From Saccharomyces paradoxus (Eukaryota > Ascomycota > Saccharomycetes > Saccharomycetales > Saccharomycetaceae): a stretch of DNA of 64,000 nt. The notes under the pieces were generated by a model, which worked only from the letters and a program-made list of their open reading frames with translations, searched no databases and was not told where the DNA came from. Both the position numbers and the translations under genes were made by a program. Of the stretch, positions 39,988 to 50,378 are shown piece by piece. Position 1 is the stretch's first letter, and each line of letters opens with the position of its first letter. The stretch spans positions 806,001-870,000 of the forward strand of contig NC_047502.1 of assembly GCF_002079055.1 (NCBI RefSeq), given 5' to 3'.

Positions 39988-40224
39988 CTAGAGAGCGGTC
40001 CTCCGTATTTCACCCATGTATTTACATACATATGATGTAACAATATGATAATTTAATATTTATGAGATAAACTTATTATCGTCACTTTGCACGTTTGATA
40101 TTTGACATTTCTCCCCTTATGAGCCTGAAGGAATATAAATCATCGGCCTTTTGCTATACCTTTCTTCCCTAATTAGTAAATACAAGCAAGAATAGAGCCC
40201 ATTCACAACTGCAACATTTCAATT

Positions 40225-40827
40225 ATGGCTTGGACTAGTACATTACCAGCACATCTATTGAACTTGATCAAAAACTCCAAATATGTTCACGTAGCTACCT
40301 GTTCTAAAGATTGCATTCCTTCGGTGGCATTGATGAACTATATCTACGTGCCAGGTGAAAAACTGTTTGGCCAAACGGATAATAAAAACGACTACATTAT
40401 ATTTGTTACTCCTCAAGACACACAAAAGTTTTACAACATCAAGGAAAACCCTAAAGTGGCCCTATTGTTTCACGATTGGATCATCGCGAATAATTTGTCA
40501 GTGGGTAAGGAAAGCATCTCTGGAACACCGACACCGACACCCGCTTCTCATGACGAACAACGTCAAAGCAAGCTTTTGAATTTGTTACAAGAGTTAAATC
40601 AAGCTGAATTGAACCAGATGAGTGCATCCATTGGTGGCGAAACTGAGACTGTCAATCCTGAAAGTGAAGAATCTAACTACTATAAGGACTTAATACTAAA
40701 AGCCAATCCTGATGCGAAAGCTTTTATATTTGAAGAAAACACTGCCGTTGTTAAGGTTAGAATTGATAATGCTAGGGTGTCCAACAATGAGAACAGGACA
40801 ATGTTTTTAAGTAAGGGTAAGAGTTAA
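40225..40827 (+). CDS. YPR172W: YPR172W, pyridoxamine 5'-phosphate oxidase-like protein
   Basis: The protein has 200 residues. The N-terminal 90 residues form a split-barrel FMN-binding-like fold of the pyridoxamine-phosphate-oxidase family: YVHVATCSKDCIPSVALMNYIYVPG, then IIFVTPQDTQKFYNIKENPKVALLFHD. A variable region rich in Thr/Pro/Gln lies in the middle. Its close paralogue is YLR456W. No enzymatic activity has been shown that I know of. The start was taken at MAWTSTLPAHLLNLI. Confidence 0.93.
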   Translation: MAWTSTLPAHLLNLIKNSKYVHVATCSKDCIPSVALMNYIYVPGEKLFGQTDNKNDYIIFVTPQDTQKFYNIKENPKVALLFHDWIIANNLSVGKESISGTPTPTPASHDEQRQSKLLNLLQELNQAELNQMSASIGGETETVNPESEESNYYKDLILKANPDAKAFIFEENTAVVKVRIDNARVSNNENRTMFLSKGKS

Positions 40828-40942
40828 CTGTCCTCTGTTTTCCTTTGTCTATTTTGCATACGTTTCTCTATTTAGTTTTTCTGTTTTTTTTATTTATTTT
40901 CATGTACACAGGAAAATCTACATTAATACATTAACCAACTGA

Positions 40943-42256
40943 CTAGTTACCTTCTTGACCAAAATCTCTTGTAAACTGTTCTTGCTTCAGCAAATCATCC
41001 TCGTTTACGGTAGGTCTTGTTGATTTGATGGCCTTCAAGAAATCCTTTATGGTGAGATCTGGTTCTTTTAATTCGTCAGCTTCGATATCCGTCCAACTCA
41101 TTTCGATGGCGCCATCATCACCTGGAGAGCATGGTGTTAGTTTTCTTGTGTCGTCATCCTCCGTAGAGACATCTTTGAAATGCGTTGCGCTTTGAATCTT
41201 TCTTATAGGTTGCATTAGCGCATCTTTTACTACCACAGCAATATCACTCCCGGAATAACCTTCAGTCATTGCTCCTAAGGTTCTATAATCTTCCTTGGTC
41301 AATACGCATGGTGTGTCACCGACGTTGATCTCGAACATGGTGGTTCTTGCTGCCAAATCTGGTAATGGTATATATATCCTTCTTTCGAATCTTCTCCTGA
41401 TGGCGCTGTCCAGTTGCCATGGAATATTTGTTGCACCAAGGACCAAAACACCTTGGGAGTCATTTCCAACACCGTTCATTTGTACTAACAATTCTGTCTT
41501 GATTCTTCTACTTGCTTCGCTCTCTCCTTCGCCCCTAGTACCTGTTAGCGCATCCACTTCATCAATAAAAATAATGGAAGGTTTATTTTCTCTTGCCATG
41601 GCAAACAACTGCTTAACAAGTTTTTCAGATTCACCCATCCATTTAGAAACCAAATCACTCGAACTAACACTGAAGAAGGTAGAATTGGCCTCGGTGGCCA
41701 CCGCCTTTGCCAAATATGATTTACCTGTACCTGGTGGCCCGTATAACAAGATTCCTGAAGTAGGTTTGCGGTTACCTTTGAACAAATGTGGGAACTTGAC
41801 GGGTAAAATAACAGCTTCTTTAAGAGCCTCTTTGGCTCCTTCAAGTCCAGCCACGTCTTCCCATTTAACATTAGGTTTTTCAGATAGAATGGCACTCGAT
41901 AAGGCACCTCTCAACTTTTTGTTGTCTTCACCGCCATTGTCCTCGCCCTCCTCCTGAGAGATTTTCTTATTATTACCGGTGGAGCCACTACCAGCGCTAG
42001 GAGACTTCTTCGCAGAATTTGCCTCTTCATTTTCCAAGTGCTTTTTCAATTGTTCTGCGCGGTTTAAATACTCTGTGAACTTGGCTCTTATCAAATCCTT
42101 CGACTTAGGGTTTTTCTCGTACTTCAAAGCCAACATCAAATAATCTAATCCGTTGTAGTATGCTGTATAAGCCTCCTCATACTGCGTCGCTGTGTCCAGG
42201 TCAATGGCCTTTTGGACCAGCTCTATTCCCTTGCTTAAAAAATCTCCCGTGCTCAT
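40943..42256 (-). CDS. VPS4: VPS4, AAA ATPase that disassembles ESCRT-III
   Basis: I start at the ATG at 42256 ([15 protein letters not shown]), giving 437 residues as in the reference; eight more in-frame codons upstream lead to another ATG. The N-terminal MIT domain (about 1-80) binds ESCRT-III tails. The AAA module has Walker A GPPGTGKS with Lys179, Walker [11 protein letters not shown] with Glu233, and the SRH region ending in [13 protein letters not shown]-terminal beta domain and final helix follow. Vps4 recycles ESCRT-III from endosomes and takes part in multivesicular-body sorting. Confidence 0.98.
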   Translation of the reverse strand: MSTGDFLSKGIELVQKAIDLDTATQYEEAYTAYYNGLDYLMLALKYEKNPKSKDLIRAKFTEYLNRAEQLKKHLENEEANSAKKSPSAGSGSTGNNKKISQEEGEDNGGEDNKKLRGALSSAILSEKPNVKWEDVAGLEGAKEALKEAVILPVKFPHLFKGNRKPTSGILLYGPPGTGKSYLAKAVATEANSTFFSVSSSDLVSKWMGESEKLVKQLFAMARENKPSIIFIDEVDALTGTRGEGESEASRRIKTELLVQMNGVGNDSQGVLVLGATNIPWQLDSAIRRRFERRIYIPLPDLAARTTMFEINVGDTPCVLTKEDYRTLGAMTEGYSGSDIAVVVKDALMQPIRKIQSATHFKDVSTEDDDTRKLTPCSPGDDGAIEMSWTDIEADELKEPDLTIKDFLKAIKSTRPTVNEDDLLKQEQFTRDFGQEGN

Positions 42257-42456
42257 TTGTACCCCATCTACTATAGACACACTATGCTGCGTCCTTTGTT
42301 TTGCCGTAGCTTTAACCCATGATTAGATTGTTCGATATCATGAAGTTCTTTTTTTTTTTCACCCAGCGGGGATACCCGTAAAGCAATATAATTAGTATAA
42401 CATCAAGCAAGAATAAATACATGTACAGAAAAGAAGGATTGTGACGTGACGTGTTT

Positions 42457-43122
42457 CTATTCAGCGTGAGAGAGTGAATCCTCAGTTGGAGATTCTCTGA
42501 GAATGTTCGTCTGAGGAAGCTTCGGATACTTGGCGTAGAAGTTGGGGCCCTTGGGGGGCTGTAGGGAAGAGAGTGGTCGTTGGCGCGACTGGAGTGGCGA
42601 CATATGGATTGGACTTGAAGTGACTAATGGGTTTACTGCTCTTACTGGTGAAGGCGGTAAATTTTCTGTGGGTTTGAGATTGTCTCGTTCAATATTTTTC
42701 ATGTCCCGACGAGATTCCAGGTATCTTTGATCGATGTTTGCGTCGTCCAGCACTGACTGCAATAGGTGACACTTCTCCTTAACAAATTGTAGTTCCTTTT
42801 GTGTAGAGTGCAGTTGCTGCTGTAACTGCGCAAATTTTGCTTGCCATTGCAAAGGCACACAATCCTGAGAAGCTTTAGACAATGGGATATTACTTTCTTC
42901 TTTCTCCTCGGCGGGAGATCTCCATACAAATGCTTGGATCTTTGCAATAATCTTAGCAATATTGAATCCAAACGCGTGTTGTTGAGCCCTTTCTTTGGAG
43001 ATATTCTTGTAGTTTTTAGAACGTGTCCTCTGCGAAGCATACCTAACATGGCTTCTTTCACGGGGCACAACCGCCAATTTACGCTCTTTTCGTGTTCCCA
43101 GTCCCTTTTCTTGAATTCCCAT
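42457..43122 (-). CDS. CSA1: CSA1, spindle-pole-body associated protein, NBP1 paralogue
   Basis: I start at the ATG at 43122 (MGIQEKGLGTRKERK), giving 221 residues; another ATG lies four codons upstream. The N-terminus is basic, and a helix around 20-60 resembles the amphipathic region of Nbp1. A coiled coil lies at about 95-140 (QWQAKFAQLQQQLHSTQKELQ). The tail is Ser/Pro-rich, with several SP/TP sites suggesting Cdk phosphorylation. YPR174C localises to the spindle pole body and nuclear envelope; I recall the name CSA1 for an anchor of Cdc5. Its promoter is shared with DPB2. Confidence 0.9.
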   Translation of the reverse strand: MGIQEKGLGTRKERKLAVVPRERSHVRYASQRTRSKNYKNISKERAQQHAFGFNIAKIIAKIQAFVWRSPAEEKEESNIPLSKASQDCVPLQWQAKFAQLQQQLHSTQKELQFVKEKCHLLQSVLDDANIDQRYLESRRDMKNIERDNLKPTENLPPSPVRAVNPLVTSSPIHMSPLQSRQRPLSSLQPPKGPNFYAKYPKLPQTNILRESPTEDSLSHAE

Positions 43123-43255
43123 TGTAATCTTCAATGCCAGCCCAACTTTCTTTTACCTTGTTCGATCTAAATTATGTTGTTTTTGTCCCATCCATCTCTT
43201 TTCAACATGGAATCTAAAACGAAGAAAAAAACGACAAAAGGAATAAAAGTGATCG

Positions 43256-43272
43256 ACGCGTTATTTTTCGCG
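43256..43272. promoter_or_regulatory. MCB and SCB-like cell-cycle elements upstream of DPB2
   Basis: ACGCGT at 43256-43261 is a perfect MCB, the site for the Swi6-Mbp1 factor MBF. TTTCGCG (43266-43272) reads CGCGAAA on the other strand, an SCB-like core. They lie about 125-140 bp before DPB2 and 135 bp before CSA1. DPB2 transcript is known to peak at G1/S through MCB control, so the assignment is likely. Confidence 0.7.
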
Positions 43273-43393
43273 TGAAATAATAGCAGTGAAAGATTTCAGC
43301 TGCGCATGTTTAACTCATCTCCAAATAGAGTTGAGATGACTTTGTTTATGCCTTTAAAGTCTGTTAGTCGAACAGCAAGCGTCGGAGTGTGCA

Positions 43394-45466
43394 ATGTATG
43401 GTTCTGGGAATGTTCTGCCTGTTAAGATTCAGCCTCCGCTACTCAGGCCATTGGCATATAGAGTTTTATCAAGAAAATATGGTTTATCGATTAAATCTGA
43501 TGGGTTGTCTGCTCTGGCGGAATTCGTTGGCACTAATATAGGTGCCAACTGGAGACAAGGGTCTGCTACAGTGAAATTTCTCGAGCAATTTGCTGTCGTA
43601 TGGAAACAACAAGAAAGAGGACTTTTCATCGACCAGAACGGGGTTAAAGAAGTGATTCAGGAAATGAAAGAACGTGAAAAAGTTGAATGGAGTCATGAAC
43701 ACTCTACCCAACATGAGGAAAATATACTGAGACGGACAGATGATGATGGCAACAACAGCGACGATGAAATGCCCATGGCAGCTGATTCATCCTTACAAAA
43801 TGTTTCGTTATCTTCACCAATTCCGCAGCCTACTAATAAAAACGAATATGAACAGCCTTTTAAGCCAGAAAGTTCTAAAATATTGGACTGGAGGGACTAT
43901 TTCAAAGTTATTAATGCTTCTCAGCAACAAAGGTTCTCATACAATCCACACAAAATGCAATTCATCTTCGTCCCCAATAAAAAGCAGAATGAACTGGGAA
44001 GCGTTGCAGGATTTCTACCTGATATGGAAGACAAAGTTCAAATGTTCTTGACAAGATATTACCTTACCAACGACAGAGTCATGAGAAATGAGAACTTCCA
44101 AAACAGTGACATGTTTAATCCATTATCCTCCATGGTGTCTTTACAAAATGAACTATCCAATACTAACCAGCACCAGCAGCAATCCAACAGCATGAGTATC
44201 ACCCCAATAAAAAATTTACTAGGTAGGGATGCTCAAAATTTTTTACTATTGGGGCTCTTAAATAAGAACTTTAAGGGTAATTGGTCACTAGAAGATCCGT
44301 CTGGATCCGTCGAAATCGATATTTCCCAAACTATCCCCACACAAGGTCATTATTACGCGCCAGGTTTTATGGTTCTTGTAGAAGGAATATATTATTCGGT
44401 AGGGAATAAATTCCACGTTACTTCCATGACTTTGCCCCCTGGCGAGAGGAGAGAAGTTACATTAGAGACGATAGGTAATCTAGACCTCTTGGGAATACAT
44501 GGAATTTCTAACAATAACTTCATTGCTCGTTTAGATAAAGATTTGAAGATTAGATTACACCTTTTGGAGAAAGAATTAATTGATCATAAATTTGTAATTC
44601 TTGGCGCAAATTTATTCCTAGATGATTTGAAAATTATGACTGCACTCAGCAAAATTTTGCAAAAACTAAACGATGACCCACCGACCCTATTAATTTGGCA
44701 GGGTTCTTTCACTTCAGTTCCCGTTTTCGCATCAATGAGTAGTCGGAACATAAGCAGTTCAACCCAATATAAGAATAATTTCGACGCCCTAGCGACACTT
44801 CTGTCAAGATTTGATAATTTGACCGAAAATACTACAATGATATTTATTCCAGGCCCTAACGATTTGTGGGGGTCGATGGTGTCACTGGGGGCAAGTGGGA
44901 CATTACCACAAGAACCAATTCCTAGTGCGTTTACCAAAAAAATCAACAGGGTTTGTAAAAATATTGTATGGAGTTCAAATCCAACAAGAATAGCGTACTT
45001 ATCTCAAGAAATAGTCATTTTCAGAGATGATTTATCCGGAAGATTCAAAAGACACCGGTTAGAATTCCCATTCAACGAAAGTGAAGATGTCAATACCGAT
45101 AACGATGAAATGGTAACCAAAGACACTGATATCGTGCCAATTGATGAATTAGTTAAAGAACCAGACCAGTTACCGCAAAAGGTTCAAGAAACAAGAAAAC
45201 TCGTTAAAACAATACTAGACCAGGGCCATTTATCACCATTTCTTGATTCTTTGCGCCCAATTTCATGGGATTTAGACCATACTTTGACGCTCTGCCCAAT
45301 ACCATCAACAATGATTCTTTGCGACACTACTTCTGCACAATTTGATTTGACATACAACGGTTGTAAAGTCATCAACCCTGGATCATTCATTCATAACAGA
45401 CGTGCTAGGTATATGGAGTACGTTCCATCCTCAAAGAGAACTATACAGGAAGAGATATATATCTAA
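43394..45466 (+). CDS. DPB2: DPB2, second subunit of DNA polymerase epsilon
   Basis: The protein has 690 residues (the reference is about 689). It is the B-subunit of the leading-strand polymerase. The N-terminal ~90 residues form the small helical domain that binds the GINS subunit Psf1. An OB-fold segment follows (about 290-360). The C-terminal half is an inactive calcineurin-like phosphoesterase fold: VILGANLFLDDLK, TLLIWQGSFTSVP, FIPGPNDLWG and KVINPGSFIHNRRARYMEY are the conserved blocks. The usual metal ligands of active phosphoesterases are altered, as in all B-subunits. Dpb2 also links the polymerase to the CMG helicase. Confidence 0.97.
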   Translation: MYGSGNVLPVKIQPPLLRPLAYRVLSRKYGLSIKSDGLSALAEFVGTNIGANWRQGSATVKFLEQFAVVWKQQERGLFIDQNGVKEVIQEMKEREKVEWSHEHSTQHEENILRRTDDDGNNSDDEMPMAADSSLQNVSLSSPIPQPTNKNEYEQPFKPESSKILDWRDYFKVINASQQQRFSYNPHKMQFIFVPNKKQNELGSVAGFLPDMEDKVQMFLTRYYLTNDRVMRNENFQNSDMFNPLSSMVSLQNELSNTNQHQQQSNSMSITPIKNLLGRDAQNFLLLGLLNKNFKGNWSLEDPSGSVEIDISQTIPTQGHYYAPGFMVLVEGIYYSVGNKFHVTSMTLPPGERREVTLETIGNLDLLGIHGISNNNFIARLDKDLKIRLHLLEKELIDHKFVILGANLFLDDLKIMTALSKILQKLNDDPPTLLIWQGSFTSVPVFASMSSRNISSSTQYKNNFDALATLLSRFDNLTENTTMIFIPGPNDLWGSMVSLGASGTLPQEPIPSAFTKKINRVCKNIVWSSNPTRIAYLSQEIVIFRDDLSGRFKRHRLEFPFNESEDVNTDNDEMVTKDTDIVPIDELVKEPDQLPQKVQETRKLVKTILDQGHLSPFLDSLRPISWDLDHTLTLCPIPSTMILCDTTSAQFDLTYNGCKVINPGSFIHNRRARYMEYVPSSKRTIQEEIYI

Positions 45467-45531
45467 ATAATGCATCCAAATAAGAACATCTAATAGTTTT
45501 AATGAAGCGGGCAGTGTTAGTAAACTGCCAT

Positions 45532-46509
45532 CTATTTGTATGGATACTTTTTGAATTTGGCTGTAACGGATTTCGGCATACAATATATAGGATCTATTGG
45601 GACTAGATTGTCGTACCCCATTAAACTTAAACCAGCAACACCGAAAACAGTATGGAAGACATCTACTTCATTCTCAGGCCTATCGCTTATTCCACCCTTT
45701 TTCTCATCTTGGCATTCGAGTATAAACTCAGTCAACTTCTCATAATTTATCCAATCCAATCTACCAATAATAGCTAATGAAGATAAAACCCACCAACTAT
45801 AGCAAACATCAGGCAGTTTACTTGGCCTACCGTTCAACCCACCCTCTGGTAATTGCCGTTCGCAAAGCCACCACCCAATTTCTTCTAATTGGTCATTACT
45901 AAGCACATCCAATTTGTTAGCAATTGCCAAAGCGCCAAGACACGTGAAAGCTTGGGCTGCATGTGATTCTGCATTAGGACATAACCCAAACCCACCATCA
46001 AAATTATAACACTTGAGCACAAACTCTACAGCAGGGTCAACGACTTCAGGTGTTAATTCACCCAATATTGATAGCGCACTCAACGCCGTATAAACAAACC
46101 TTGTATCTACCTCCCCAAACCTGTCACCCTGAAACGATCCATCTTCCAATTGATTCCCACGAATAAAGGAAATCAAGCGAATTTTACGGTCTTCGCCAAG
46201 GATATCCAAGGCATCATAAGTGGCCAAGATCTGCACGGCGGACAATGTGGTCAATAAATGTGCATCATGTCTTGGAAATGGTGCAAACGCACCACATTTG
46301 GTGTCCCAACAACTCAGCACAAATTCTATAACCTCTTCTTTCGCAAAAGTCTCTGGCGAATCAAGCACACACAAGGCAGTGAGTCCCCAGTATATCCCAT
46401 TCAGACGAAGATGCTCCGTAAGCCAATATTCGAAATTATGCTTCCTAGTATCTAATGATTGAATATAACGGATATGTTTTTCCTTAAACAGTGTAAGTGG
46501 TCCAGACAT
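45532..46509 (-). CDS. BET2: BET2, beta subunit of Rab geranylgeranyltransferase
   Basis: I start at the second in-frame ATG at 46509 (MSGPLTLFKEKHIRY), giving 325 residues as in S. cerevisiae. It forms the alpha/alpha barrel of prenyltransferases. The Zn ligands are seen as the Asp and Cys in LPDVCYSWW and the His in DVFHTVFGVAGLS. GGFG repeats (NFDGGFG, GGLNGRP, GGISDRP) recur along the barrel. With Bet4 and the escort protein Mrs6 it prenylates Ypt1 and Sec4, so it is required for ER-to-Golgi traffic. Confidence 0.98.
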   Translation of the reverse strand: MSGPLTLFKEKHIRYIQSLDTRKHNFEYWLTEHLRLNGIYWGLTALCVLDSPETFAKEEVIEFVLSCWDTKCGAFAPFPRHDAHLLTTLSAVQILATYDALDILGEDRKIRLISFIRGNQLEDGSFQGDRFGEVDTRFVYTALSALSILGELTPEVVDPAVEFVLKCYNFDGGFGLCPNAESHAAQAFTCLGALAIANKLDVLSNDQLEEIGWWLCERQLPEGGLNGRPSKLPDVCYSWWVLSSLAIIGRLDWINYEKLTEFILECQDEKKGGISDRPENEVDVFHTVFGVAGLSLMGYDNLVPIDPIYCMPKSVTAKFKKYPYK

Positions 46510-46754
46510 CTTCATGATTCCTTATTTGAGGGAACAAAAATCATTAGCAGTAGTGGTATTTGGAATATATACACAATTTCTTATTATTGTCTTTACTACT
46601 AGTATTACTATCGCTATTATAAGCGAAGTCATTCAACACGGGAATGTTTAAACATAAAGAACAAGTAAAGGAAAGGCTGTTACATGATCATTAATCGCGA
46701 TTTCACAGCAAGCCTGAAGCACATAATTAGCGATAGTATTTAGTTGTAAGGAAT

Positions 46755-48152
46755 ATGAGTAAAGGTATTGCACTTGAAAACCTTCCAGTTGATTTACAAC
46801 ATAGAGGAGTCACACAAAACGAAAGCACTGCTGATATACTGAGCCAGCTGCCACATGAACGATTACAAGCCGTCCTAGAAAAGATACCAGAAGATGATCT
46901 TGAGGTGAGAAACTTGCTTTTAATTCTGAAAAAACCGGAAGTAGTGGAGAATGAAGATGTACAACAGCGAAGAATGCGGTTGGCTGAAATGCTAATGGCT
47001 GACGAAATTGATCCTGGTAGTATTAATAACACGGAAGGGATAAACGGTGAAGAAGAAGATGAGGAAGACGATGAAGAGTTCTTTACTCCAGCAACATCTG
47101 AACTCATCCAGGCGAGAAAGTTTTTGATAAAATATTCACTTGATAGATCTCGAAAGAGGTTACAGAAAGAGATGGAAAGACATCAAAAGTTCAATACAAG
47201 ACAAGAATTACTTAGTCGGCGTACGGAACTACGACGTATGGCTAATTTAGAGCTCGCTGGTTCTCAATTGTTATCTACAAAGCCTATTTCAGCAGTTTCT
47301 TTATCTCCCGATGACATGGTTGTCGCAACTGGAAGCTGGGCAGGTGATCTTCGGGTATTAAATTCTCAAACACTGCAGCCGTTGACGCAAAAACTCGATT
47401 CTCACGTAGGAAAAATTGGGGCTATAGATTGGCATCCTGATTCAAACAACCAAATGGTTTCATGCGGGGAAGACGGGCTCATCAAAAACTTTCAATATTT
47501 ATACGAAGAGGGCGAACTTAGATTATTGGGAGATCTCGTGGGACATGAAAGACGCGTTTCTGATGTGAAATACCACCCTAGTGGCAAATTTATAGGCAGC
47601 GCCTCTCACGATATGACTTGGAGACTTTGGGATGCATCAACACATCAGGAACTATTACTACAAGAAGGCCATGCTAAGGGCGTATTTAGTCTGTCTTTTC
47701 AATGCGATGGGTCTCTTGTTTGTAGCGGTGGCATGGACTCCCTTTCAATGCTATGGGACATACGATCTGGAAGTAAAGTGATGACCCTAGCAGGACACTC
47801 CAAGCCTGTTTACTCCGTAGCTTGGTCAACAAACGGGTACCAAGTAGCCACTGGTGGTGGTGATGGATTAATTAATGTTTGGGACATCAGAAAACGTGAT
47901 GAAGGTCAATTAAATCAAATATTGGCGCATCGTAACATCGTTACGCAAGTGCAGTTTTCAAAAGACGACGGCGGCAAGAAATTTGTCTCTTGTGGTTATG
48001 ATAATTTGATCAATGTGTATAGTAGTGATACATGGTTAAAAATGGGAAGTCTAGAAGGTCACACTGATAAAATTATAAGTTTGGATATTTCAAGCGATTC
48101 TCATTTTTTAGTGACCGGTGGTTGGGATAGGTCTATTAAGCTCTGGAATTGA
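46755..48152 (+). CDS. PRP4: PRP4, WD-repeat protein of the U4/U6 snRNP
   Basis: The protein has 465 residues. An SFM (splicing factor motif) region lies near residues 90-140 after an acidic stretch (EEEDEEDDEEFF). Seven WD40 repeats fill the C-terminal 300 residues, with clear WD closures such as MLWDIRSG, NVWDIRKR and IKLWN at the end. Prp4 binds Prp3 in the U4/U6 di-snRNP and is needed for tri-snRNP assembly. An overlapping antisense dubious frame (YPR177C in the reference) is not a gene in my reading. URN1 and SMX3 in this window also serve splicing. Confidence 0.97.
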   Translation: MSKGIALENLPVDLQHRGVTQNESTADILSQLPHERLQAVLEKIPEDDLEVRNLLLILKKPEVVENEDVQQRRMRLAEMLMADEIDPGSINNTEGINGEEEDEEDDEEFFTPATSELIQARKFLIKYSLDRSRKRLQKEMERHQKFNTRQELLSRRTELRRMANLELAGSQLLSTKPISAVSLSPDDMVVATGSWAGDLRVLNSQTLQPLTQKLDSHVGKIGAIDWHPDSNNQMVSCGEDGLIKNFQYLYEEGELRLLGDLVGHERRVSDVKYHPSGKFIGSASHDMTWRLWDASTHQELLLQEGHAKGVFSLSFQCDGSLVCSGGMDSLSMLWDIRSGSKVMTLAGHSKPVYSVAWSTNGYQVATGGGDGLINVWDIRKRDEGQLNQILAHRNIVTQVQFSKDDGGKKFVSCGYDNLINVYSSDTWLKMGSLEGHTDKIISLDISSDSHFLVTGGWDRSIKLWN

Positions 48153-48211
48153 TTGTGTAAAGAAATGTTTTCCGTATTTCAAAATTAATCTTTTTATTAA
48201 CACTGTATTAT

Positions 48212-50182
48212 TTATTTATATATTGCCTGGTTTTTTGTCTTGGATTTTTTTTTGGTGTTGCCATTTTGAGTACGAACTCGTGGAATAGTTAAATTTTCCA
48301 AGTTGTCCATCGTCTTCGATAATTGGCCCAGTAATTCTTTATTGAGATCATTCTCAAAATTTATTTCCTTCCTCAAAACGTCAATTTTCTCATTCAGTTC
48401 TTTTTTAGAGATTTCTGAATTTTTGAATTTCAGTTTCAACTCATTCTCTAATTCTCTCTTTTTGTCACCGAGTTTACGTACCTCCTCCTCATTTTCGCTT
48501 AGAGCATCGACAGCTCTTTTGATTTCTTGTTCCATGTATTTCTTCTCGGTATCCCTTGATTTGCTTATTCTTTCTTCTTTCTCGATCTCATCTTGTATAT
48601 TCTCAGTCTTGACAAATGCGTCCTTTAGATTTGAAAATGTTTCACCCTGGGCTATTAAATTTCCCTTCAAGACTCCAATGTCCTTTTCCAACGTTTCGAT
48701 TTGAGAAAATTTCGAATTGTTTTCAACTTCTAGTTCATGAGACCTATTTAAGTTATCATTATTTGTTCGTAATATACTTTCGTATTCTTTGATAATTTTC
48801 CCATCTTCGTTTGAGAAGAACTCTAAATGATCATTTTGCAAATTATCTAGGCAGGAGTAATCATTCAGCTCCTGTTTTTGCACGCAAATATCCATATACA
48901 CTTCCCCCATTGATTGAATCAGTTTGTGCGTTATGATTCCACTTGATAAATGGTAATTTACGTTCGAGGAATTGTCAGCTGTAGTAATACCTGTTAGTTG
49001 CGTCATGTCTTGTTTTAAAGGGTTCGTGTAATAGTCATTTTTTAACCTTTTGGTAGAGTAAAAACTTGGAATGTCATTATCCTCAATTCCGACAGCAGTT
49101 GAAGATGTTGTTTTATTAGCACCATGGCGTCCCCTCTTCTTGGAACAGTTGGCAAAAGCATCTTCTAATTGGTCATCTGATTTTTTGAAATGTACCTCCG
49201 TTAACAAAGACCTTTCTACATCCATGGAAGTATATTGTTTTAAAGGGTAGATATCTGGCAGAGGCCACGGTACTGTTGGGTTTTCTAGCCATTCTACTAA
49301 GTAGTGTAGCTTTTGTGAATAAATGGGCCTCAAATCAGGTGGAAGTGTGCCCAATCGATCCCTCAAAATTACCATAGCTGCAGTGACGTTCTCCAAATAT
49401 TGTCTACTGTTCTTGTCAAATTTCTTACCAAAAAATAAAGTACAATGATCAATCGAATTGATGGCCACTAGCCTAACGATTGGAGCATATCTCTCTAAAC
49501 CTTTCCTCTCTCTCTTATATTGCAACAGATACTGAATATCCTTTTGACTCGTATCCACTGTAGTATCTAAGCAGATCAGCATGTCGAATCGAGCCTTGGA
49601 TTTTATCGGGTATTTTGAGAAACTTACTCCTTCAGAAGAAAATAAATGAACTGTACACGAGAAGTCATTTGGCTTTTGCTTTGACTTAATAGAATGACCG
49701 TCGTATCTTTTGATATGTACCTTGTTTCCCAATAGTAGGGCTTCCAGTAAATCCATTGTTCTCCCAGGCCTACAAACAATGGCCGTTTCAGTTTCATATT
49801 CTTGAACAAGATTTATAAGATCTCTCAAAACGCTAAACTTACCACTATTTTCTGCCAAGTGTGCAGGAACGTCACGGGTTATTAACGATTTAGGCATATA
49901 ATGGTCTATTAGCAGGTATGGATGGGTTGCTACTAGTGAACCGTTTAAACACATGGTTCTCATAGATTCGAGGATGACATCCTCTTTATAATGTGAAGTT
50001 TCGAAATATCTCAAAATATCAGAGTAGTGCAATGAAACTATCTGATCTGTGAGTTCTTTTTGATAAAGTGACATTGTAGTTGGTAGCCAATAATCACCGG
50101 AAATATTTCCTGAGATTCCCAGAGTAGTAGCATCAACAATTGTGGGTATCGGTTTTGTGTCTAAAATACGTAGTAAATCCAT
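48212..50182 (-). CDS. HDA3: HDA3, subunit of the Hda1 histone deacetylase complex
   Basis: I start at the ATG at 50182 (MDLLRILDTKPIPTI), giving 656 residues; another ATG lies four codons upstream. The N-terminal ~330 residues make a helicase-like domain (DExx/HELICc-related) without nucleotide motifs. The C-terminal ~200 residues form a long coiled coil rich in Lys and Glu (about 440-640). Hda3 pairs with Hda2 and scaffolds Hda1, which deacetylates H3 and H2B. The end, KKKSKTKNQ, is basic. The tail seems to differ from the S. cerevisiae one I recall by several substitutions. Confidence 0.96.
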   Translation of the reverse strand: MDLLRILDTKPIPTIVDATTLGISGNISGDYWLPTTMSLYQKELTDQIVSLHYSDILRYFETSHYKEDVILESMRTMCLNGSLVATHPYLLIDHYMPKSLITRDVPAHLAENSGKFSVLRDLINLVQEYETETAIVCRPGRTMDLLEALLLGNKVHIKRYDGHSIKSKQKPNDFSCTVHLFSSEGVSFSKYPIKSKARFDMLICLDTTVDTSQKDIQYLLQYKRERKGLERYAPIVRLVAINSIDHCTLFFGKKFDKNSRQYLENVTAAMVILRDRLGTLPPDLRPIYSQKLHYLVEWLENPTVPWPLPDIYPLKQYTSMDVERSLLTEVHFKKSDDQLEDAFANCSKKRGRHGANKTTSSTAVGIEDNDIPSFYSTKRLKNDYYTNPLKQDMTQLTGITTADNSSNVNYHLSSGIITHKLIQSMGEVYMDICVQKQELNDYSCLDNLQNDHLEFFSNEDGKIIKEYESILRTNNDNLNRSHELEVENNSKFSQIETLEKDIGVLKGNLIAQGETFSNLKDAFVKTENIQDEIEKEERISKSRDTEKKYMEQEIKRAVDALSENEEEVRKLGDKKRELENELKLKFKNSEISKKELNEKIDVLRKEINFENDLNKELLGQLSKTMDNLENLTIPRVRTQNGNTKKKSKTKNQAIYK

Positions 50183-50378
50183 GCTAAGGGGCAATTATTT
50201 GGTGTTTCTAACTTCCGTTTTTGTCATTTTTATTGTTCAAATATGTCTTTTCTCTATTATCCTCTAATTGGAAGGTATGAAAAATCGCGGTGTTATGGAT
50301 ACTAGAACACTAGTGTTATTTTTTAGAGTATCAATTAAAGCAGAAGAAGAACGAACTGAGTAGACTACATCAATAAGT

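Noticed and set aside
46648-46658. Near match to the ARS consensus between BET2 and PRP4
   Set aside because: Ten of eleven positions only; origin activity cannot be claimed from this.
46727-47107. Antisense frame at the start of PRP4 (dubious YPR177C position)
   Set aside because: Fully explained by PRP4 coding; Ser-rich runs come from its acidic stretch.
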